Shown: piece after piece, positions 58,253 to 64,000 of the stretch | Layout of the letters: every line of letters starts with the position of its first letter | Position numbering within the stretch: the first letter of the stretch is position 1 | Source: Verrucomicrobiaceae bacterium UBA2429 | GTDB taxonomy: Bacteria; Verrucomicrobiota; Verrucomicrobiia; Verrucomicrobiales; Verrucomicrobiaceae | DNA length: 64,000 nucleotides | Assembly: GCA_002343505.1 (NCBI GenBank) | Contig: DDQZ01000038.1 | Location: forward strand, 719 to 64,718 | Reading direction: 5' to 3' | Position numbers and translations under genes: made by a program | Notes under the pieces: model-generated | Database searches by the model: none | The model's input: only the letters and a program-made list of their open reading frames with translations | Told to the model about the DNA's origin: nothing

Positions 58253-59698
58253 ATGAAATCCAGCCGATTCCGCATCGCCCTCCTGGCACTTCTGTGCGGC
58301 ACCTCCCTGCTGCGCGCTGATTATTTGATCATGAAAAACGGCGACAAAGTGGAGGGCACCATACTCTCCGAAACCCCCGACGCCGTGCGCATGAAATACC
58401 GGCTGACGCCGAAAATCTGGGACGAAAAGGACTTCCCGCGCGCCGAGATTGACCAGGTGGTGAAGCAGCGGCCGGAGGAGGTGGAGATTGTCGAACTGCG
58501 GAAAATCCTGCCCACGGAAGATCTGCTGACCGCCGACAAATACGAGCAGATCATCCAGGACCGGTTGCGTCCCTTTGTGAACCAATACAAGGACACGCCC
58601 GAGGCCAAGGAGGCCGAGGGCATCATCGCCACGCTCCAGGACGAGAAGAAAAAAGTCTCAGACGGCGGCATCAAACTCGAGGGCAAATGGCTCTCCGCCG
58701 CCGAAGCCAGGGGGGAGGAGTACAACATCGAAGCCTACAAACTGCTGGCGAAAATGCGCGCGCACATGGCGGCGGGCGACTGGCTCGAAGCGCTGCGAGT
58801 TTTTGAGAACTTCTCCAAGAAGAAGCCCGGCTACACAGGCTCCACCTACTACCCCGCCGCCATCACCGAAGCGCTGGCAAGCATGGAGAAATGGGAGGTT
58901 CTCCTTTCCAAAATGGGCCAGGAGCAGCCGGCGCTGGAAAAAGCGCGCAAGGACGGCATCAACAAGCTGGAGGAGACCGACAAAGCTCGCACCAAAGCGG
59001 CCATTGAGGAGGAGCGCGCCAAATGGCAGGCCCAGGCCGAAGCCGACCGCCGCGCCCAGATCGGCTGGATCGCCCCCTACAAGTACGATCTCCCCTCCAT
59101 CCTCAACATGCAGAAGAAGATCGTCGCCGAGCGCTCCCGGCTCACGGCCCTCAACCTGGAGGACATGCGCATCCGCAACGAGGCCATCAGCCAGGTTTAC
59201 CGTAAAATCGGGCAGGAGGACTACAACGGCGGCCTCGCCGCCTTTGAGCGCATTTCATCCCTGTCGAACGTCCCTGAATACCGCGACGTGATCAACGACC
59301 TGAAGAGCAAAATGCTCGCCCTTTACAACACCCTGACGCGCCGCCAGATGGCCGCCGCGCAAAGCGCCGCCGCAGGCTCCTCGGCCATCGGCGGCACCCC
59401 TGCCGCCGGCCAGGACGAGCGTGTGGCCGCCATCCTGGCCGAGGCCAGCGGCCAGGCCCCCGCCGCCCCTCAAGCCGCGACGCCTCAGCCCGCCACCGTG
59501 GCCGCGCCCGTGCCCGCCACCCCGGCTCCAAATCCACCCGTGGTCCAGCAACCCGCGCCGATGCCTGCGCCAATCCCCGCACCCGCCCCCATGATGACAC
59601 CACCCGCCGAAGAGTCAGGTTTTCAAACTTATCTGATCATTGGCATGGGAGTGGTGCTTCTCCTTCTGGTGGTCATGCTGCTTCAGAAGAAAAAGTGA
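58253..59698 (+). CDS. PTPDL-like secreted, membrane-anchored protein
   Basis: A 481-aa protein. A signal peptide (FRIALLALLCGTSLLRA) precedes YLIMKNGDKVEGTILSETPD, then RLTPKIWDEKDFPRAEIDQV and ELRKILPTEDLLTADKYEQ. That SM-like start and ILPTEDLL element resemble the Verrucomicrobiota PTPDL-domain proteins (usually LPTPDLL). The middle is a helical, TPR-like coiled region (about 160-360), then an Ala/Pro/Gln linker and a C-terminal membrane helix (YLIIGMGVVLLLLVVMLL) with a basic tail. It probably spans the periplasm from the inner membrane. The function is unknown. A strong terminator follows. Confidence 0.75.
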   Translation: MKSSRFRIALLALLCGTSLLRADYLIMKNGDKVEGTILSETPDAVRMKYRLTPKIWDEKDFPRAEIDQVVKQRPEEVEIVELRKILPTEDLLTADKYEQIIQDRLRPFVNQYKDTPEAKEAEGIIATLQDEKKKVSDGGIKLEGKWLSAAEARGEEYNIEAYKLLAKMRAHMAAGDWLEALRVFENFSKKKPGYTGSTYYPAAITEALASMEKWEVLLSKMGQEQPALEKARKDGINKLEETDKARTKAAIEEERAKWQAQAEADRRAQIGWIAPYKYDLPSILNMQKKIVAERSRLTALNLEDMRIRNEAISQVYRKIGQEDYNGGLAAFERISSLSNVPEYRDVINDLKSKMLALYNTLTRRQMAAAQSAAAGSSAIGGTPAAGQDERVAAILAEASGQAPAAPQAATPQPATVAAPVPATPAPNPPVVQQPAPMPAPIPAPAPMMTPPAEESGFQTYLIIGMGVVLLLLVVMLLQKKK

Positions 59699-59716
59699 GC
59701 CGCCCTCAGTCTCCCG

Positions 59717-59746
59717 CCGGACGCCCGCAAGGGTGTCCGGTTTTTT
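59717..59746 (+). terminator. Rho-independent terminator
   Basis: CCGGACGCCC, loop GCAA, GGGTGTCCGG, then TTTTTT: a 10-bp stem with one G-T pair and a GNRA tetraloop. It ends the PTPDL-like transcript. Confidence 0.9.
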
Positions 59747-59841
59747 GTTGTCCGGCGCAGGCCGGCAAACCCGCGCGGGCAAGCGCCTCCCACCCATGCG
59801 CGAAGACTGGAACATGCCGATCCCCTCTGGCAGAAGCAGGC

Positions 59842-59869
59842 TTGCCCGGCACTGATAACGCCTTATGAT
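59842..59869 (+). promoter_or_regulatory. sigma-70-type promoter of tRNA-Arg
   Basis: TTGCCC (59842-59847), a 16-base spacer, TATGAT (59864-59869). The -10 ends 14 bases before the tRNA. The spacing and boxes match those of the tRNA-Ser promoter at 61714-61741. Confidence 0.6.
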
Positions 59870-59883
59870 GCGCACACCACGAC

Positions 59884-59956
59884 GCGCCCGTAGCTCAGTG
59901 GATAGAGCAGCGGATTTCTAATCCGCTGGTCGTTGGTTCGATCCCAACCGGGCGTG
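59884..59956 (+). tRNA. tRNA-Arg (anticodon TCT)
   Basis: Full cloverleaf: acceptor GCGCCCG pairs with CGGGCGT (terminal G-U); D stem GCTC/GAGC; anticodon stem GCGGA/TCCGC around loop TTTCTAA, giving anticodon TCT; T stem GTTGG/CCAAC around TTCGATC; discriminator G. CCA is not encoded. A CTCTTTTTTT tract right after can end transcription. Confidence 0.95.
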
Positions 59957-60011
59957 CTCTTTTTTTGTCCAGCATGGGTGACGCGAGGGCGGGTCGGCGA
60001 GCAAAGCAGGG

Positions 60012-60644
60012 TCATTCCAGGGAAAAAGCGCGGATTCGCCGCAAGCGGGAGCGGTTGTGATGGAGAAGCAGCACTCCGGCCAGGACGAGGCCGCTGGACA
60101 GCCATGCCAGCATTTTGCCGGACGCGGTTCGCGGCATCTGGATGACGGGGCTGCTTTCGCCTTCAACGAGCAGGGTCCATTGGGCTTGTTTGCCTGTGCT
60201 GGCGCCGGCGCGAGTCCAGAGCAGCACGTCGTGAAGACTGCCCCTTGGAACTGCGAAGACGAGATCCGGCAAATCAGGCCTCCATTCCCAGACGGCTGTG
60301 GTGAGCTGGTGCGGCTGGCCGGGGGTGGCTGGCGCGGAAAGCGCGGGCGCCCCGGCATCCCATTCGCTGCGGCGCTCCAGTGTCATGGAGCCCAGACCGG
60401 ACAGCGGAACCAAGCCCGCCGGTGTGCGCAACTGGAGACTGGTGCGCACGGCCTCCTCGGCGGCTGATTCATCCTGAATCAGCGGATTGCCCGCCACGTC
60501 GGCGGTGATCTCCAGCCGCACCCTGCCGCTTTCCACATCCAGGCGCGCCATCAGGAACTCGCATCCATGTCCGCAAACGAACAGGGGGGCCAGAACGGTC
60601 CCCCCTGCCGCGGATAAAATGAAGTTCCGAAGGCGGCGCATCAT
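60012..60644 (-). CDS. hypothetical secreted protein with C-terminal membrane helix
   Basis: A 210-aa protein from ATG 60644, whose first bases overlap the NHL-repeat gene stop as ATGA. The N-terminus (LRNFILSAAGGTVLAPLFVC) is a signal or anchor. A beta-rich extracytoplasmic domain (FLMARLDVESGRVRLEITAD, then LQLRTPAGLVPLSGLG) follows, and a final membrane helix (MLAWLSSGLVLAGVLLL) with a basic cytoplasmic tail. It resembles the small GlyGly-CTERM-less unknowns paired with NHL proteins, but I recognise no family. Confidence 0.65.
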   Translation of the reverse strand: MMRRLRNFILSAAGGTVLAPLFVCGHGCEFLMARLDVESGRVRLEITADVAGNPLIQDESAAEEAVRTSLQLRTPAGLVPLSGLGSMTLERRSEWDAGAPALSAPATPGQPHQLTTAVWEWRPDLPDLVFAVPRGSLHDVLLWTRAGASTGKQAQWTLLVEGESSPVIQMPRTASGKMLAWLSSGLVLAGVLLLHHNRSRLRRIRAFSLE

Positions 60645-61603
60645 CCTTTGCGGTTCCAGCGCAGCACGCGGCCGAAGAGGTTCCATTCGGTTTCCAGGAT
60701 GTTGCCCTGATTGTCGAAGGTGATGCCGTGCGGGGAGGTGACGGTGCCCTGGAGCCAGTCCTTGGGCTCGACTTTGGGTGTGTTTGTCTGGCCGGGCGTG
60801 TCATTGGCGCCAAGCTGGGCCACCAGTTTTCCCTCCTTGTCCCAGACGCTCACTCGGCCGGCGATTTCGGCCACGCACATCAGGTCGCCGTGAAAGGACG
60901 CGCTGCTGGGGCGGCGCAGCCCCTCGCTGGCGATGACACTGATGAGATTGCCGTCAAGGTCGAGGTGGAGCAGGCGGTTGTTGCCGCGGTCGCAGGCAAG
61001 AACGCGGGCGGGTTCAAAGCGGCGGTCAATGAAGATTTTGTGGGTGTTCGCCAGCTTGAGGGGCTCGACAGGGCCGCCGAAGACTTTTTTGAATTTGCCG
61101 GCGCGGTCGAAGACGAAAATCCAGCTCTGGCCGTAGCCGTCCACGACATAGATGTCTCCGTTCGGGGCCACATCGCAGTTGGTGAGGGCGAGCCCTTTCG
61201 GACCAGCCTTGCCTTCCGGGAATGCGCTGGTGGGAATTTCCAGCACGATGGCACCGTCCAGACTGGCTTTGATGACTTTCTTTTCGCCCAGCACGGCGGC
61301 GAAGATGAACTCCCGGCCCTCGTCTTTGCGGATGACGAAGCCGTGCAGGGAGTTCGGCAGGTTCAGCGCTCTGACGAACTTGCCGTCCGGCCCGTAAACC
61401 TGCACACCCGCGTCCTTGTTTTCCGGACCCTGCACGCTCACATAAAAATTCCCGGCGCTGTCACAGGCGATCTCGCCGTGGCCATTGCCAATGGTCTCCC
61501 TGCCCGGCGGCGGCTGAATGAAGTCGGGCTGGAATTCATAAGTCACCTCGCCGGAGGCGGTGCCTAGGGCGAGCAGGAAAAGGAGGGTGGAGCGCGGGAA
61601 CAT
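60641..61603 (-). CDS. secreted NHL/SMP-30-like beta-propeller protein
   Basis: A 320-aa protein from ATG 61603 (MFPRSTLLFLLALGTASG, a signal peptide). The mature part is a string of propeller blades: GEIACDSAGNFYVSVQG, QVYGPDGKFVRAL, CDVAPNGDIYVVDGYGQSW, FDRAGKFKKVFGG, LLHLDLDGNLISVIA and SPHGITFDNQGNILETEWN, typical of NHL repeats. It would fold as a six-bladed propeller and bind a ligand or act as a lactonase-like enzyme; no specific active site is evident. It is coupled to the membrane-anchored gene downstream. Confidence 0.82.
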   Translation of the reverse strand: MFPRSTLLFLLALGTASGEVTYEFQPDFIQPPPGRETIGNGHGEIACDSAGNFYVSVQGPENKDAGVQVYGPDGKFVRALNLPNSLHGFVIRKDEGREFIFAAVLGEKKVIKASLDGAIVLEIPTSAFPEGKAGPKGLALTNCDVAPNGDIYVVDGYGQSWIFVFDRAGKFKKVFGGPVEPLKLANTHKIFIDRRFEPARVLACDRGNNRLLHLDLDGNLISVIASEGLRRPSSASFHGDLMCVAEIAGRVSVWDKEGKLVAQLGANDTPGQTNTPKVEPKDWLQGTVTSPHGITFDNQGNILETEWNLFGRVLRWNRKG

Positions 61604-61713
61604 GGGGCATTCAGAACGAAGCGCGGCACGTCCGTCAATCACACCCGCATGGAGAATTCCGCCCGTTGGCGCGGTTTGAAAACATGCGTCAGGCTGTTCG
61701 CGAAGTCCGGCAC

Positions 61714-61741
61714 TTGCCAAGAGGACGCGGCGGCTTATCAT
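61714..61741 (+). promoter_or_regulatory. sigma-70-type promoter of tRNA-Ser
   Basis: TTGCCA (61714-61719), a 16-base spacer, TATCAT (61736-61741). The -10 ends nine bases before the tRNA. Confidence 0.65.
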
Positions 61742-61750
61742 CGTCGGCAC

Positions 61751-61840
61751 GGAAGGGTGGCTGAGTGGTCTAAAGTATCTGACTCGAAATCAGACGTGGG
61801 GGCAACCTCACCGTGGGTTCGAATCCCACCCCTTCCGCCA
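61751..61840 (+). tRNA. tRNA-Ser (anticodon CGA)
   Basis: Class II tRNA with a long variable arm (GTGGGGGCAACCTCACC region). Acceptor GGAAGGG pairs with CCCTTCC; anticodon stem TCTGA/TCAGA around loop CTCGAAA gives anticodon CGA; T stem GTGGG/CCCAC around TTCGAAT. The discriminator G and a genomic CCA follow (61837-61840), unlike the tRNA-Arg, which lacks encoded CCA. Confidence 0.97.
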
Positions 61841-61852
61841 CAATTTTCCCCG

Positions 61853-62245
61853 TCAGGAGTGGAGCGGAGTCGCGGCGGCATCCCTCATGCCGCGCAGGAT
61901 GCGGTGGGTGCATTGCTCGAAGTGCTCGAGGATTTCATCGGCATTCGTGCCCGGCGGCAGAGCGGCATCCGCCAGCACGGGTTGTCCGGCGAGTTGATCG
62001 AGCAGCACGAGCACATCTTTGAGGGAATGAAACAACTGCGCCTCCTGCTCGGCCTCCGGCAGCATGACAAAGGCGAGATTGAGCAGCCAGCGGCCGTCTC
62101 TTTTCAGGATGAAGCGCTGCATTTTGAAAGTGCTGCTGCCGGGCTCATAACCCTCCTGACGCACGAGATACGGTCCGTGCCCGTTTGGTCCCCACCCCAG
62201 GTTCATCACCTCGCAGCGGGCTGCGTCATTGCTCAGGGCGGGCAT
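61853..62245 (-). CDS. hypothetical protein in sulfur-relay operon
   Basis: A 130-aa soluble protein with VMNLGWGPNGHGPYLVRQEG, RFILKRDGRWLLNLAFVMLP and a helical C-terminus (DEILEHFEQCTHRILRGM). I recognise no family. Its start is three bases after the DsrE-like stop, so it belongs to that operon. The single Cys in the C-terminal helix could take part in sulfur transfer, but nothing shows this directly. It ends convergently with the tRNA-Ser gene. Confidence 0.65.
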   Translation of the reverse strand: MPALSNDAARCEVMNLGWGPNGHGPYLVRQEGYEPGSSTFKMQRFILKRDGRWLLNLAFVMLPEAEQEAQLFHSLKDVLVLLDQLAGQPVLADAALPPGTNADEILEHFEQCTHRILRGMRDAAATPLHS

Positions 62246-62248
62246 GGC

Positions 62249-62770
62249 TCAGGTGAAAAGAATGTGCGTGCCGGCTCCGGCGGACTCGTTGTAGAAGTCG
62301 CCCACGGTCAGCACGCCATCGACGCGGTCCATGAGGTCCTCCTTCTTGAGCTTGAACATGTCCATCGCCAGCTTGCAGGCGAAGATCTTGCCGCCCGAAT
62401 CGGAAATGAGCTCCAGGAACTCGCGCACGGGCGGGATGTCGAGCTTCTCCATCTCCTTGTTCATGAGATGCGTGGCAAAGGCGGACACGCCTGGGATCGC
62501 GCCCATCCAGGTGGGAAACGGCATCGTCATCGGCAGGCCGAGCATCGGCATGGCCATGTTAAGCGCCGAATTGCCCACGGTGGAGACCTTGAGGCTGTCG
62601 AGCGTCTTGTTTGCCAGCGCGTTCAGGCCAAAGAAGGTGAAGAACAGAGACGCCTCGATGCCCTCCATGCGGGCGCCATTCGCCATGATCAGCGCGGGGT
62701 AAATCCCATCCAGCGAGCCTCGGCTCACGATGATGGACATCTTTTTCACGGGTTGGTTGTCGTCGGTCAT
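62249..62770 (-). CDS. DsrE/DsrF-like sulfur-carrier protein
   Basis: A 173-aa protein of the DsrE/DsrF/DrsH-like (DsrE2-type) group. MSIIVSRGSLDGIYPALIMA is the first strand and helix, EASLFFTFFGLNALA follows, and the reactive region GGKIFACKLAMDMFKLKKED contains the conserved Cys that carries persulfide. A hydrophobic stretch (MAMPMLGLPMTMPFPTWMGA) lies in the middle, as in DsrE2 proteins. It would accept sulfur from a donor and pass it to the TusE/DsrC-like protein encoded 78 bases upstream. Confidence 0.82.
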   Translation of the reverse strand: MTDDNQPVKKMSIIVSRGSLDGIYPALIMANGARMEGIEASLFFTFFGLNALANKTLDSLKVSTVGNSALNMAMPMLGLPMTMPFPTWMGAIPGVSAFATHLMNKEMEKLDIPPVREFLELISDSGGKIFACKLAMDMFKLKKEDLMDRVDGVLTVGDFYNESAGAGTHILFT

Positions 62771-62780
62771 AAATCGTCTG

Positions 62781-62845
62781 GGTAGGGCGGTACTGCGTCG
62801 CCGCCGAAGTTTTTAAAATGGGACGCGACGCAGCGCGTCCCTACC
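62781..62845. repeat. inverted pair of GGTAGGG...TGCGTCG elements
   Basis: GGTAGGG (62781-62787) and TGCGTCG (62794-62800) are mirrored by CGACGCA (62826-62832) and CCCTACC (62839-62845). A shorter perfect hairpin, GGGACGCG (62820-62827) with CGCGTCCC (62834-62841), lies inside the right half. It fills the gap between the tusE-like and dsrE-like genes. Confidence 0.65.
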
Positions 62846-62848
62846 AGG

Positions 62849-63160
62849 TCAAATGCACCCAACGGGCTTTGGAATACCGGCGATTTTGGAGGACTTCTTC
62901 AGTGGGCCGCCGGGGAAGAGGTCATACAATTCCTTGGTGGTCACGATACCGCTCTTGCCCATGCTGCGAATGGTGAGCGCCGCGCCTTTGGCCTGCTGCT
63001 CGCGCAAGTAACGCACGACCTTCATGTGCGCGTCCGTCAGCGTTCCGATGCCCTCCTCGACCGCGATGGCGGCAGCGATGGCTTCGTTCCATTGCGACAT
63101 GTCCGTCAGATAGCCTTCTTCGTTCACGTCGATCTCTGTTCCTGCGATGTTCTTTTTCAT
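62849..63160 (-). CDS. TusE/DsrC-family sulfur-relay protein
   Basis: A 103-aa protein. It has DVNEEGYLTDMSQWNEAIAA, then LREQQAKGAALTIRSMGK, and the C-terminal arm SSKIAGIPKPVGCI. The penultimate Cys (CysA) is present. The second Cys found in DsrC about ten residues earlier is Ser here (LKKSSKIAG). That makes it TusE-like (single reactive Cys) rather than the two-Cys DsrC of sulfite reduction. It starts six bases after the SQR-like stop. Confidence 0.85.
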   Translation of the reverse strand: MKKNIAGTEIDVNEEGYLTDMSQWNEAIAAAIAVEEGIGTLTDAHMKVVRYLREQQAKGAALTIRSMGKSGIVTTKELYDLFPGGPLKKSSKIAGIPKPVGCI

Positions 63161-63166
63161 GATAGG

Positions 63167-64000
63167 TTATGCGTTGAGCGGTTTCTTTTTCTGGCGGCTG
63201 ATTCCGGGCATGGGCCAGGCTTTGAGAAGCACATTCCAATACACATGACGGAAGGCGAGCTTGCCGAGGTGGTTAAGGCGGGACTCTTCGAGCAGCTTCA
63301 TGGGGCCGAAGGCGAAGGGGAAATTCCCCTCGTGCGGCTCATACTCGTAGTTGAAGTCGATTAGCAACGACTTGCCGTTGCCGGATTCGATGAAGCAGTT
63401 CGAGTGGCCGTCGAATTCTTCCTTCAGCGGCTCGCCTTGGATGTGGCGCATGACGTTGTCGGCGAGTGTTTCGCTCTCAAAGTGCGCCACCGAACCCGCC
63501 TTCGACGCGGGGACGTTCGTGGCATCGCCGATGACGAAGACATCTGGATGCTGCAGCGATTGCAGCGTGTGTTTGTGCGTCGGGATGAAGTCGAGGTCAT
63601 CACCAAGGGAGCTGCGGCGCACGGCCTCGTCGCCCATGTTCGTCGGTGTGGTCACCAGCAGGTCGTAGGGCACCTCGCGACCGTCAAAGCACACCAGTTT
63701 GTCGTTTTCCTGATCCACACGCTCCGCCACGAAGTCGGTCACGAGGTCGATTCCCTTGTCACCGAGCAGGTGGCCGAGCTTTTTCGAAGCTTTGGGCTTC
63801 GTGAAGGCCCCGGAGAGCGGCGTCACATAGGTGAGCGTGACTTTCTCGCGGATGCCGCGCTCGCGGAAAAAGGTGTCGGCGAGGAAGGTGAACTCCAGCG
63901 GGGCCACCGGGCACTTGATCGGCATCTCGTTGATATGCACCACCACGCGGCCGCCGGTGAAGTTTTGGAGCTTCTCCCGCAGCGCCTTCGCACCATCGAG
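63167..64000 (-). CDS. sulfide:quinone oxidoreductase-like FAD flavoprotein (partial)
   Basis: The C-terminal 277 residues of a protein that continues beyond the right edge. It reads PIKCPVAPLEFTFLADTFFR (with a Cys typical of SQR-type enzymes), PLSGAFTKPKASKKLGHLLG, VPYDLLVTTPTNMGDEAVRR, and the FAD-binding HPDVFVIGDATNVPASKAGS. A soluble C-terminal region with LAFRHVYWNVLLKAWPMPG could be a membrane-contact helix. It probably oxidises sulfide to persulfide or polysulfide, feeding the sulfur-relay proteins encoded just downstream. A different FAD-NAD(P) oxidoreductase cannot be excluded without the N-terminus. Confidence 0.8.
   Translation of the reverse strand, partial: LDGAKALREKLQNFTGGRVVVHINEMPIKCPVAPLEFTFLADTFFRERGIREKVTLTYVTPLSGAFTKPKASKKLGHLLGDKGIDLVTDFVAERVDQENDKLVCFDGREVPYDLLVTTPTNMGDEAVRRSSLGDDLDFIPTHKHTLQSLQHPDVFVIGDATNVPASKAGSVAHFESETLADNVMRHIQGEPLKEEFDGHSNCFIESGNGKSLLIDFNYEYEPHEGNFPFAFGPMKLLEESRLNHLGKLAFRHVYWNVLLKAWPMPGISRQKKKPLNA

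Noticed and set aside
59884..61840. tRNA-associated integrated element
   Set aside because: No integrase and no duplicated tRNA end are visible near either tRNA gene; the flanking genes look like ordinary chromosomal ones.
62849..63160. Two-Cys DsrC of dissimilatory sulfite reductase
   Set aside because: The upstream Cys of the C-terminal arm is Ser, and no dsrAB genes are in view.

Overview
The window is GC-rich DNA that looks like a chromosomal segment of a Verrucomicrobiota bacterium (Prosthecobacter/Verrucomicrobium-like). The evidence is a PTPDL-like secreted protein, the lineage-typical GC-rich intergenic palindromes (for example the one read as QTGGTPVP), many secreted proteins of unknown function, and an ordinary bacterial gene style with ATGA/GTGA overlaps. 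There is no rRNA, CRISPR array, transposase or integrase.

Layout. (1) 1-2200: a fibronectin-III-like protein, repeats, and a BPL_N/amidotransferase-like secreted protein. (2) 2207-10249: a decayed type I restriction-modification locus colonised by accessory genes. hsdM is intact except for one in-frame amber codon. Two copies of the hsdS 3' end survive as direct repeats around a cargo pair (DUF1828 protein plus a 141-aa partner). A HipA-like kinase/DUF3037 pair, a Ser/Thr kinase with a 400-aa unknown protein, and a convergent PD-(D/E)XK nuclease-like gene complete the island. hsdR is reduced to a frameshifted deletion relic. (3) 10368-15988: a two-component system with a large extracytoplasmic sensor, hisD, a membrane-anchored unknown and an APS kinase (cysC). 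(4) 15989-47270: a roughly 31-kb surface-polysaccharide cluster, all on the minus strand. It reads carbamoyltransferase, GxxExxY cassette, rfbA, aspartyl protease, rfbB, methyltransferases, flippase, glycosyltransferases, polymerase, asnB, GDP-mannose-epimerase-like gene, and ends with a WecA-type initiating transferase. (5) 47480-49230: two amidohydrolase-fold genes, then a SNF2 helicase (49254-52757). (6) 52861-57498: a second envelope operon (GT39-like, GT4, methyltransferase, GT2). (7) 57499-64000: a PTPDL-like protein with a strong terminator, tRNA-Arg(TCT), an NHL-repeat protein pair, tRNA-Ser(CGA), and a sulfur-relay operon (SQR-like, TusE/DsrC-like, DsrE-like, unknown) that runs off the right edge.

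How the genes fit together. The large cluster has the parts of a Wzx/Wzy-style pathway: WecA-like initiation, many GT4/GT2 transferases, a flippase and a polymerase. Seven SAM methyltransferases (five of them FkbM), a carbamoyltransferase and an AsnB-type amidotransferase suggest a heavily decorated polymer. The island at 2-10 kb is the most likely place for an undescribed system. The kinase/unknown operon facing a nuclease-like gene, and the cargo pair bracketed by hsdS-tail repeats, are the strongest leads.

Limits. Family names come from motifs read by eye. No database search, structure prediction or expression data support them. Start codons were chosen from motif position, overlaps and visible Shine-Dalgarno sequences, and are uncertain where stated.
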